Assembly: GCA_028688475.1 (NCBI GenBank)
Contig: JAQTYB010000014.1
Span: 1-36,280, forward strand
Source of the DNA: Elusimicrobiales bacterium
GTDB taxonomy: Bacteria > Elusimicrobiota > Elusimicrobia > Elusimicrobiales > Elusimicrobiaceae
Length of the DNA: 36,280 bases
Reading direction: 5' to 3'
The notes under the pieces were generated by a model. The model had not been told where the DNA came from. It ran no database searches and worked only from the letters and a program-made list of their open reading frames with translations. Positions within the stretch are counted from its first letter, which is position 1; each line of letters begins with the position of its first letter. Below are positions 22,405 to 29,901 of this stretch, piece after piece. Position numbers and translations under genes: made by a program.

Positions 22405-25400
22405 AATATTCCTTTGCGGCGCGGCGCTCGCGCTCCCGGCATTGCGGGCTGTTGGCGGCGCGCCGCCGGCTGGCGGGGTGATTCTTGCGGCAGACCGAAC
22501 CGAAGGAGCAGTACCGGCACCAGCCGTATTCGCCGTCCTGCGGCCTGATGAAAAAAGCGCCGGTTTCGGCCAGCGAAACTATATGCGCTATCCCTTCCTT
22601 TATCCGCTCCTCGTACGGCGCAATCTCCGAAAAGTCCAGTTCCCTGAACCTTTTGTCGCCGCGTTCGGAGTCCGCCTCCACTCCTATTATCAAAGCGCCC
22701 GCAGGACGCAGGCCTTTCAATTCCCCGGCGGCGCAGGCCGCCAGCAGCGGATAGACGAACGGCTGGAGCATTTCGCCCTTGTAAAGTTTCAGCTTGAGCG
22801 CGGACCTGGGCGGAGTGCGCTTGTAATCCACCACGCGGAAAAGCCGTTTTTGCGGATTGACGTCAATCCTGTCGGCGATGCCGTGCCATTTGAACGCGCC
22901 CATGCCGGCAAGGCCCGCGGTCATCTCCTTCTCGAAAAATTCCGGCGTCCAGCCGCCGAGGGCCGCGATATCCTCCCCGACAGTCTCGGCCAGCCGCGCG
23001 CGCATCCGCCCGGCAATAACCTCCCACAGCACGGGATAGAGCCCGAGGAATTCTCCGGTAGCGGGCGACAATACCGCGTCGCAGCACTCTTCCAGCTCGC
23101 GGCGGACGGACTGCGCGTCGCCGAAAATTCCGGCCTTGCGCGCGGCGGAGTATGCGCGGCGCAGGATTTCGTGATAGAGACGGCCCTGAATGGCGGCGTC
23201 AAGTTCGTCACCCGCCAGAACGGCTTCATCGGCTTCAAGCCCGATAACCCTGCCGAGAAAATACTGCATGGGGCAGCGCGCGAGGCTTTCCGCCGCCGAG
23301 GGAGAGATTCCGCCCGAGGCCGTTTTCCTTATATGGAATTCCAGCCTGCCGGCCAGCCCGTCCCGCGCGCCCGCCGCGCCGAAACCGGCTATCTCATCCG
23401 CCGCCGCCTGCCGGCGGGAATACGCCGCCGGAAATATCTCCGGCGGGGCGGACTCCGGCGAAACGCCCCCGGCGCTGAGCCCGGTTTTAAGCGAAACCTC
23501 GCGTTTGGAAAGAGACAGCTCGTCCTGCGCGGCGATTTTCTCGAGCGGCCTGCGCGGCAGGACGCGCACGCGCGTTTTGTCCTCCAGCGAAAAGCCGCAG
23601 CTTCTGCAAAGCTCCGCAAGATACAGTGAAGGCACGGCGGCGCGCCCCTCCTCGTCTGAACGCTGGAAAACGCAGACCAGCCTTTTGCGCGCGGAGGACG
23701 CCGCCAGATGGAAAAGCAATTGCTCTTCGTCGTAGCCTTCCAGTTTGGGCGAGATGAAAAAACCCTCGGTGTCGCGCATGAAGCGGCGCGGACCATCGCG
23801 CAACACGGGGTCCTCGCGCACCAGGCGGGGAAATAGTTTTTCATTGAGGCCCAGCAATATCACCGCGTCAAAAGACTGGCCCCGCGCGCCCATGGCGTCA
23901 AGCACGCGCACTCCGCCTGTGAACTCTCCCTCCGCCGGCGCCTGCGCGCCGTCGAGGCGGGCCTCAAGTTCGTCCAGAAATTCCGCAGATTCCGCTTTGC
24001 GCACCAGCGCGTACATCTCCAGGCCCGACACCGCCTTGTAAAATGACGCCAGCACGGTTTTCTCATAATCAGAAAGCGCCGCCTCGTCCAGCGACGATTC
24101 CAGCAGTTCCCGCGCCGCAGCCGCGTGTTTCGTCCAGTCGCCGGAAAGTTCCAGCGCGGCGAGCGCGGCGTCCGTCTCTTTCAGCCATTCGCCCAAGCCG
24201 TCCGCCGCCCCGCACGCCGGACGGGACCGGCGCAGGAATTCCGGCGCGGCGTTTTCCCCTGCGGCCAGCGCGCGCCACTGCGCGAAGCCGCCGGAGATGG
24301 CGCTTGAGGCCGTCAATTCCCGCCAGCGCGCGCCTTCGCCGACACGGTTGAAATACGGCGAGCCGAAAATCAGCCGCAGCGCATGCGCCGGATAGCCGTC
24401 CCGGCGCAGCCGCAGCAGCGCGCGGCAGAACTGAGCCAGCGGGCGCGACAGCAGCGGCAGCGAAAGCTCTGCCTCGAACGCAATGAGGTTTTCGCGGAAA
24501 ATTTCAGGGATATCCCGGCGGTAAGGCTCCAGCGTGCGCGCGATTACGGCGATGCGGGAATAGTCCAGCCCATGCCGCTCTTTAAGACTGAGGATTTCTT
24601 TCGCCGTTGCGTAAACCTCGTCGGCATGGCCGGAAACGCTGACGACGGAGACCGCCTCACGGGGGATTTTCGCCGCCGGCGAGTCCGGCCTGAACAGCGC
24701 GTCCAGCGCGCCCGACAACGCGAAAGAGCCCCAGTCCGGCGGCAGAAATTCGGTTTGCGCCGCCAGCCCCGCCAGCCGCGATTCGTAGAAACGCCTGGCG
24801 AATTCGTACGCGGGGTGGTCTTTGACATACGGGTAATAAAGCGTGGCGCTGCGTCCGGCGATGACGGCGCGAAACAGCTCCAGTTGCAATCCGGTAAGGT
24901 CGTAGAAACCGTAAAAAACCAGTTCGCCGAAACCAGCCAGCCATTTCGACTCCGGCGCGTTCTGCGCGGCGCAGGCAAAAAGCTCGCTGTAGTTGGTGGC
25001 GGGCACGTATTCGGCGCATTTGCGGTAATAGGAAAATACGCGCATCAGCCATTCGACGCGGTCGCGCTCGCCCGGGCCGAAGGCGCCTTCGCGCGCGTGT
25101 TCCAGGACTGTCCGCGGGTCTGCCAGCGCGTCGGACAGGTCGCGCAGGGTGGAGCGCAGCGCGCTCACGAAACCGCGGCTTTGCGCGGGCGGGCGGCATT
25201 CTGGAAATTTTTCCAGTATGAACCGGATGGCGAAGTCGTGAAACCCGGGGTCCCCCGCCAGCGGGTAGGGTTTGCCGGAAGCCGCGCGGCGCGGCGGAGG
25301 GTTTTCCGCCGCCAGGTTCACCGCCAGGCTGATGAAAGTGTGGAAAGTTATCCCGCCGGACGCGCCGCGCCTGAGCGTGAGCAGTTCCTGCAGCCTGTCC

Positions 25401-25522
25401 GCGCAGGCGCGCGACGGCGCCGCCGCCAGCGGGCGCGCCGGTGCGCCGGAAGCGGTTTCCCCGGCGCGGCGGAGGAAAGCTTCCTCAAGCACATGATATG
25501 GTCCGCAGACTATTTTGAGCAT
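22391..25522 (-). CDS. addB: AddB-like ATP-dependent nuclease subunit B
   Basis: 1043 residues. The inactivated helicase-like body is followed by a C-terminal PD-(D/E)xK nuclease (about 790-1025): LARCPMQYFLGR, HEILRRAYSAARKAG, WHGIADRIDVNPQKRLFRVV then DYKRTPP. The cysteines in ARCPMQYF and in GWCRYCSFGSVC match the [4Fe-4S] cluster that staples AddB-type nucleases. The N-terminus (MLKIVCGPYHVLEEAFL) lacks the Walker A GxxGxGKT seen in some AddB proteins, so ATP binding by this subunit is doubtful. It is the first gene of the minus-strand operon. Confidence 0.88.
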   Translation of the reverse strand: MLKIVCGPYHVLEEAFLRRAGETASGAPARPLAAAPSRACADRLQELLTLRRGASGGITFHTFISLAVNLAAENPPPRRAASGKPYPLAGDPGFHDFAIRFILEKFPECRPPAQSRGFVSALRSTLRDLSDALADPRTVLEHAREGAFGPGERDRVEWLMRVFSYYRKCAEYVPATNYSELFACAAQNAPESKWLAGFGELVFYGFYDLTGLQLELFRAVIAGRSATLYYPYVKDHPAYEFARRFYESRLAGLAAQTEFLPPDWGSFALSGALDALFRPDSPAAKIPREAVSVVSVSGHADEVYATAKEILSLKERHGLDYSRIAVIARTLEPYRRDIPEIFRENLIAFEAELSLPLLSRPLAQFCRALLRLRRDGYPAHALRLIFGSPYFNRVGEGARWRELTASSAISGGFAQWRALAAGENAAPEFLRRSRPACGAADGLGEWLKETDAALAALELSGDWTKHAAAARELLESSLDEAALSDYEKTVLASFYKAVSGLEMYALVRKAESAEFLDELEARLDGAQAPAEGEFTGGVRVLDAMGARGQSFDAVILLGLNEKLFPRLVREDPVLRDGPRRFMRDTEGFFISPKLEGYDEEQLLFHLAASSARKRLVCVFQRSDEEGRAAVPSLYLAELCRSCGFSLEDKTRVRVLPRRPLEKIAAQDELSLSKREVSLKTGLSAGGVSPESAPPEIFPAAYSRRQAAADEIAGFGAAGARDGLAGRLEFHIRKTASGGISPSAAESLARCPMQYFLGRVIGLEADEAVLAGDELDAAIQGRLYHEILRRAYSAARKAGIFGDAQSVRRELEECCDAVLSPATGEFLGLYPVLWEVIAGRMRARLAETVGEDIAALGGWTPEFFEKEMTAGLAGMGAFKWHGIADRIDVNPQKRLFRVVDYKRTPPRSALKLKLYKGEMLQPFVYPLLAACAAGELKGLRPAGALIIGVEADSERGDKRFRELDFSEIAPYEERIKEGIAHIVSLAETGAFFIRPQDGEYGWCRYCSFGSVCRKNHPASRRRAANSPQCRERERRAAKEYYEPK

Positions 25523-25532
25523 GACGGTTCGC

Positions 25533-25563
25533 TTGTATAAATACTATCATTTGTTTATATAAT
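25533..25563 (+). promoter_or_regulatory. Candidate promoter of the pilus operon
   Basis: TATAAT at 25558-25563 is a perfect -10. The -35 candidate TTGTAT (25533-25538) is weak and 19 nt away. It lies 53 nt before the first prepilin ATG, in the only intergenic gap between the divergent addB and pilus operons. Confidence 0.5.
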
Positions 25564-25615
25564 TTTAGGCGGTACGGCACAAAACGGCGCAGGCGCGCAT
25601 TTCCACCCGGATATC

Positions 25616-25906
25616 ATGAAACGGAAGGGGTTCACCCTGATAGAAGTCGAAATAGCGATAACGCTTATTTTTTTCGCCGTCACCGGTTTCGGATTGCTGA
25701 CAATGAACGGGCTCAAGCAACTGCAACGGCTTGAAACATTCGGACAACAATGCACTTATGTTACACCCTCCGGCGGCGCGGTGATAACAGGGGTTATTTA
25801 CTCGACGCAGACCCCGCGTCCGGACAGTTATGCGGCGACCGTCAATTCCATAACCATCCACCCGTCATCAGCCGACGCGAAAATAACGCTGACTTCGCTG
25901 CCATGA
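25616..25906 (+). CDS. Type IV prepilin-like protein
   Basis: 96 residues. The short basic leader MKRKG is followed by the prepilin peptidase and N-methylation signature FTLIEVEIAITLIFFAVTGF, with Glu at +5 as required for assembly. The remainder is a short globular part with Tyr/Thr/Ser-rich strands. It may be a minor pilin (PilV/PilE/FimT type) because it is small and heads a cluster with other minor-pilin-like genes. The stop overlaps the next start (ATGA). Confidence 0.82.
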   Translation: MKRKGFTLIEVEIAITLIFFAVTGFGLLTMNGLKQLQRLETFGQQCTYVTPSGGAVITGVIYSTQTPRPDSYAATVNSITIHPSSADAKITLTSLP

Positions 25907-26400
25907 AACCATTGCGCGGCAATGCGGGCATGACTCTTCTGGAAATCGTCGTGGCGGGGACGATTTTCGTCGTGTTCGCCTCCAGTTTCAGCGCCGCCTG
26001 GATTTCCACACGCAAGCAGGTTTCATATATCGTCAACCGCGCCCGCGTTCTGCGCGAGGCGGGCACGGCGCGGGCCTGGCTGTCGGTGGATTTGGCCTCG
26101 GCAACGGCGGTGACAACACTCTCCTCTCTCCCAAACGATTTTTTTATCAAGCTTTAGGACAACCCCAACGTCTATTATAGTTTGGAACCGAATCTTTCGA
26201 CCAGCAACCTTATACGCGAATCGGACACGCCTGGTTCCAGAATGACAGTGGCGAAATACGTTTACAACATCAGTCGCGCCGCTGACAGCGCAACTTTCAC
26301 CGCCAATTTTGAATTCCACGTTTCGACCAACAGCGTAAACGCCTCCACCAGCCCGGCGGTCAACCTGTACATGCGCTGGAACAAGGTGCCGGCTTCATGA
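25903..26400 (+). pseudogene. Prepilin-like (PilW-type) gene interrupted by an in-frame amber codon
   Basis: ATG 25903 opens MKPLRGN then GMTLLEIVVAGTIFVVFASS, a typical prepilin N-terminus. After 84 codons a TAG at 26155-26157 interrupts the frame, which then continues without another stop to TGA 26398-26400 (165 codons plus stop in all). The downstream half (DNPNVYYSLEPNLSTSN..., ending YMRWNKVPAS) is a plausible pilin C-terminal domain and its end overlaps the next gene start by 4 nt. The break is therefore a single nonsense change or a sequence error rather than decay. TAG is used as a normal stop elsewhere in the window. Confidence 0.8.
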
Positions 26401-26798
26401 AGACCCGTTTCGCGCATATAATGCGCAGCAGGCGCGCCAGCGCGTTCGTGCTGGCGATGGCGTTCATCATCGTCTCGCTGGCGGCCATCGCCGTTTTTCA
26501 GACGCATATCCGGGAAAGCATAATGGTTCACGCGAAACGCTCCGTGCTGCCGGACGCGGGGCCGGTGCAGTCGGGCCTCGCGGGCGCGGTGGCGCTGCTT
26601 GAAACCGGCGAACCGTCTCCCGGTTATACCTGCCGGTACGGCGCGCAGCCCGTGGCTCTCATTTTCAGCAGCCAGACCTCGCTCAACTGGGAGGTGGCTT
26701 CATCCACCGAGGATTACAGGGTGGCGGAGGCGACCTGCACCTGCCCGTCGGTATTTTACAGCACCAGCACGGCTCATCTTTGGAATCGTTGCCCCTGA
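26397..26798 (+). CDS. PilX/GspK-like minor pilus component
   Basis: 133 residues. The N-terminus MKTRFAHIMRSRRASAFVLA leads into a hydrophobic segment (FVLAMAFIIVSLAAIAVFQT) as in PilX or GspK-type proteins. The usual Glu+5 is missing, as in GspK. The mature part has a C-terminal cysteine cluster (CTCPS ... CP) and is short for the family. It overlaps the preceding frame by 4 nt and is followed 4 nt later by the PilM-PilN gene. Identity rests mainly on context. Confidence 0.6.
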   Translation: MKTRFAHIMRSRRASAFVLAMAFIIVSLAAIAVFQTHIRESIMVHAKRSVLPDAGPVQSGLAGAVALLETGEPSPGYTCRYGAQPVALIFSSQTSLNWEVASSTEDYRVAEATCTCPSVFYSTSTAHLWNRCP

Positions 26799-26802
26799 CA
26801 CG

Positions 26803-28323
26803 ATGACCAATATCATTGAGAACGCGATAGCCAAATTCCACAGCAGCTACGGCATTTACGTGGACCTGCAGGAAGTCTACATCTGCCGCGTCATCTCGGA
26901 ATTCAGGGGAGTGCGCGTTGACAAGGCGTATTCGGGCTCCCTGGCGGAAAAGCCGCTGGGCAAGCATTTGCAGGACATTTTCCCCAACGCCATCCCCGTG
27001 GAGGACGCCGAGATACTGGCAAGCCTCGAAAAATCCAGGAATATATTCAGCCGCCTTTGGAAGAAAGTGAAAAACCTGCCGGAGCTGATGTCCGTGGGGA
27101 TAAAAGACACCTCGGTGTTCTATTACGCCTTCGCGCTTCCCTTCAAGCCGCAGGGGCATCTGGACATAGACGCCGTCATCTCGGAAAATCCGCGCGCGGA
27201 ATTTTTGCAGTCCACCAATCTGACCAACGCCTGGACCTCGCTGCAACTGGGCGAGCAGAACCACGTCCTGATGTGCGTGGCGAAAAGGGCCACCGTTGAC
27301 GACGTGTGGAATGAATTCGACAAGCTGGGACTGCGCCCCGTGCGGGTCGAGGCCGGCACCATAGCGGCGCTGCGCGCCGCGTGGCATTATTCGCCGCCGC
27401 CCCCCGTGAAGCTGCCGGAAATACGGGTGCTTATCGGCCCGACGATGACGCTGGCCGCGCTCTCGCTGGGCAGCATGCCGCTTTCGTGGCAGCTGGTGCA
27501 CGTCGAGAAGGAGCGCCTCACGGAAAGCATGTTTCCCGTCATACAGAGTTTTCTGATTTACACGCAAAAGCAGTTGAACCTGGCAAGCGTGTGCCAGGTG
27601 GTGCTGCAAGGGGACTGGGTGACCGAAGCCGACGCGGCCCGCCTGGCGGAAATGCTGGGAACCACCCCGTGCAAAGCGGTGCAAAGCAAGCCCTACGACG
27701 GACACCTCACGGCTTTCGGCCTGGCGCTGGGCGCGCTTGATATGGACAGGAAAATCATGAATTTCACGCGCGAGGTGCAAAAACCCATCTCGACGGTCAT
27801 TATTTTCCCTTTTCTGGAAACCATCATCACCACCGCCATCGTGATGACCTGCCTGCTGTTCATGCTTTCGCAAACCGCGCGGCTGCAAAACAGCGTGCGC
27901 ATGCAGCGCTCGCTCAACGAGCAGAACGCCTGGGCGGCGAAGCTCAGCTCCGACGACATCAGCGCCAGCAACGAGGACATCAAACGCCAGATAAACCCGC
28001 TGCATGACCTGTTCACCAACAAGGTGCCGTGGTGCGAGCTGCTTGAAACGCTCTCGAAACTGCTCTCGCCGAACGTGAGGCTCGTGAGTCTGACGGCGCA
28101 GGAGCCGGTATGGTCGGGCGGCAGGACCGCGCCGGCCATGTCGCTTGTCCTCGTGGCCAGAAGCGGCGAGAAAACCAAGCCTGAAGACGAAATAGAGGAG
28201 TTGCTGGCCACCCTGCGCGAGACGCCGGAAATACGCAGGTATTTTCCGCGCGCGACGATAAACTCCGTCTCGATGATACAGTCCACCGGCGAAATGCAGG
28301 CTTCCATTTCGCTGGGCAAATAG
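26803..28323 (+). CDS. PilM-PilN fusion protein of the type IV pilus (GspL-like layout)
   Basis: 506 residues from ATG 26803. The N-terminal ~320 residues correspond to the actin-like cytoplasmic PilM/GspL domain (YGIYVDLQEVYICRVISE, VRVEAGTIAALRAAW, FGLALGAL). A membrane helix at about 330-362 (PISTVIIFPFLETIITTAIV...) and a periplasmic coiled coil plus ferredoxin-like PilN domain follow (QINPLHDLFTNKVPWCELLE, SPNVRLVSLTAQEP). In most pilus systems PilM and PilN are separate; here one chain joins cytoplasm and periplasm. The frame is open upstream to 26599 but overlaps the previous gene, so the later ATG is chosen. Confidence 0.75.
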   Translation: MTNIIENAIAKFHSSYGIYVDLQEVYICRVISEFRGVRVDKAYSGSLAEKPLGKHLQDIFPNAIPVEDAEILASLEKSRNIFSRLWKKVKNLPELMSVGIKDTSVFYYAFALPFKPQGHLDIDAVISENPRAEFLQSTNLTNAWTSLQLGEQNHVLMCVAKRATVDDVWNEFDKLGLRPVRVEAGTIAALRAAWHYSPPPPVKLPEIRVLIGPTMTLAALSLGSMPLSWQLVHVEKERLTESMFPVIQSFLIYTQKQLNLASVCQVVLQGDWVTEADAARLAEMLGTTPCKAVQSKPYDGHLTAFGLALGALDMDRKIMNFTREVQKPISTVIIFPFLETIITTAIVMTCLLFMLSQTARLQNSVRMQRSLNEQNAWAAKLSSDDISASNEDIKRQINPLHDLFTNKVPWCELLETLSKLLSPNVRLVSLTAQEPVWSGGRTAPAMSLVLVARSGEKTKPEDEIEELLATLRETPEIRRYFPRATINSVSMIQSTGEMQASISLGK

Positions 28324-28324
28324 C

Positions 28325-29392
28325 ATGGAAAAAGAAAAAGAACAGCAAAACCCCGCGCTGCGCCAGCTTCAGGAACTGCTGTGGTCGGTGCTGCAGAACC
28401 CGCTGGCTTTGCGCATAGCCGTGGTTTCCGTCGTGGCGCTGCTGGGCCTGGGCGGCGCGGGCATGCCGCTTTATTTCAAAGTGCAGGAATTGAACGCGCA
28501 GTACGCGGACCAGAAAAACAAGGCCGACCTGATGCGCGCGAATGTCGTCATAAAAGACACCCGCAAAGCGTATCAGGAACGCATGTCCTCTAAAACGGAG
28601 TTCATAGAGTGGATTTCGGAGATAAGAATGCTGGCGGCTGAAAACAAAGTCGCCACCGCCGGAATATCTCCGGCCCTCAACGGCAGCGTGGGAGGCGAAA
28701 AAGGGCCTGTCAGGCTGGGACTGCGCGCGACTCTCAACGGCTCCTATGCCAACCTGATAAAGTTTGTCGGCGTCCTGCAGAACCGCAGGGAGAAGGTCAA
28801 CGTGAACGAATTGCGGTTTTTCCCCTCCGGGAAAGAATACGGCATGTCTCTCGGCATGGCGGTGCTCATGTCCCCCCCGAAAAAGAGCGACGGCAAAAAA
28901 CGGGCGGGAGCAAAACCGGCGGAACCGTCCGCCGCGCAGCCTCCGGCAACGCAGAGCGGCGCAGAATCCCCTCAAGCCTCCGGCGCAGATTCGCAGAGCG
29001 CGCCGCCCGTCAAACCGGAGCCGGCGGCGCAAACCGGGAAACCGGCGCTCAAGCATACGGCTTCGGAAAAACCGCCCGCACCCGCCGGACCGCATAGCGA
29101 ACAGCCCCGCGGCAAGCCCGCAGAGCCGCCGCAAGCAGCGCCGCGGCCCCCGCAGCCGGAAAAAACGGCCGCAAGCGCTCCTTCCGGCAAATTCATTCTG
29201 GAGGAGGACGAGCCGCAGCCGGCAGGCGTCTTTGCGCCGTCAAGCAAGTATTCCGGTTTGCCCGGCGTCAAACCCGCCGGCGCGCCGCCCGCGCCGCCGC
29301 TGAAAGCGGAGCCGGCGGCGGTTTCCGCGCCGGCCCGCCAACCCGTACCTGCCGGCAGCAGGGAAAGCGTGGTTGATGAGGAGAAGCGCTGA
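28325..29392 (+). CDS. pilO: PilO-like pilus alignment protein with long Pro/Ala-rich tail
   Basis: 355 residues. A cytoplasmic N-terminus is followed by a membrane segment (about 26-50, ALRIAVVSVVALLGLGGAG), a coiled coil (VQELNAQYADQKNKADLM) and a PilO-type ferredoxin-like domain (about 80-185: ENKVATAGISPALNG, YANLIKFVGVLQNRREKVNV). The last ~165 residues are a low-complexity Pro/Ala/Lys/Ser tail, unusual for PilO. It starts 1 nt after the PilM-PilN stop codon and abuts pilP with no gap. Confidence 0.78.
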   Translation: MEKEKEQQNPALRQLQELLWSVLQNPLALRIAVVSVVALLGLGGAGMPLYFKVQELNAQYADQKNKADLMRANVVIKDTRKAYQERMSSKTEFIEWISEIRMLAAENKVATAGISPALNGSVGGEKGPVRLGLRATLNGSYANLIKFVGVLQNRREKVNVNELRFFPSGKEYGMSLGMAVLMSPPKKSDGKKRAGAKPAEPSAAQPPATQSGAESPQASGADSQSAPPVKPEPAAQTGKPALKHTASEKPPAPAGPHSEQPRGKPAEPPQAAPRPPQPEKTAASAPSGKFILEEDEPQPAGVFAPSSKYSGLPGVKPAGAPPAPPLKAEPAAVSAPARQPVPAGSRESVVDEEKR

Positions 29393-29857
29393 ATGCAGAA
29401 CTTCAATTATCAGCGGTGGGTTCCCATCATGCTGGTCCTGGCGGCCAGCTACGCGCTTATCACTCTGTCGCGTCCGCAGTTGGAAACCGAAGAGGCGGCG
29501 GCCATGAGCAAGATAGAACTGCCGCCGCCGCCGGCGGAATATTCGCCCCCGCCGGGAATGCGCAACATCTTCGAATACGGAGAAAAAGTCTCTTCCGCCG
29601 AAACGCTGAAAAGCACCGGGACCGCAAAAGGCAGGGGCAAAGCGGCAAAGCCGGAACTGGCCGGAGTATTTGTGGAAGGCATAGTCTGGTCCAAATCCAA
29701 TCCCATGGTGAGCGTCAACGGCGTGCTGCTTACCGAGGGGACGGTCTACAGGAATCTGAAAGTGGTAAGGATAACCCCCGACAGGGTGGTATTGTCCGTG
29801 AACGGCAAAACCATAGAAAAACGCTTCGCCCGCGTTAGAAAAGAGGGAAATTTTTGA
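29393..29857 (+). CDS. pilP: PilP-like pilus assembly protein
   Basis: 154 residues. An N-terminal hydrophobic anchor (WVPIMLVLAASYALITLS) precedes a Pro-rich linker (PPPPAEYSPPPGMRNIFEYG) and a C-terminal beta domain (PELAGVFVEGIVWSKSNPMV, VNGVLLTEGTVYRNLKVVRI, VVLSVNGKTIEKRF). This is the PilP/GspC HR-domain pattern that links the PilNO inner-membrane complex to the secretin. A lipobox is not seen; the anchor replaces it. The start is immediately after the pilO stop. Confidence 0.75.
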   Translation: MQNFNYQRWVPIMLVLAASYALITLSRPQLETEEAAAMSKIELPPPPAEYSPPPGMRNIFEYGEKVSSAETLKSTGTAKGRGKAAKPELAGVFVEGIVWSKSNPMVSVNGVLLTEGTVYRNLKVVRITPDRVVLSVNGKTIEKRFARVRKEGNF

Positions 29858-29901
29858 TATCATATCGCAGCCGCGATAAAAACAGGGCATCCGAGGTCAT
29901 G

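Noticed and set aside
19075-25522. Many long plus-strand frames opposite addA and addB
   Set aside because: They are antisense shadows of GC-rich genes with strong minus-strand motifs; translations are Arg/Ala/Gly-rich without domains.
25903-26400. Reassignment of TAG to an amino acid in this organism
   Set aside because: TAG ends other genes in the window, such as the thioredoxin-like gene (15570-15572) and the PilM-PilN gene (28321-28323), with downstream starts at once after, so it is a normal stop.
26599-26802. Extension of the PilM-PilN gene to an upstream in-frame start
   Set aside because: It would overlap most of the PilX-like gene in another frame and its translation is Arg/Pro-rich noise; ATG 26803 fits the domain start.
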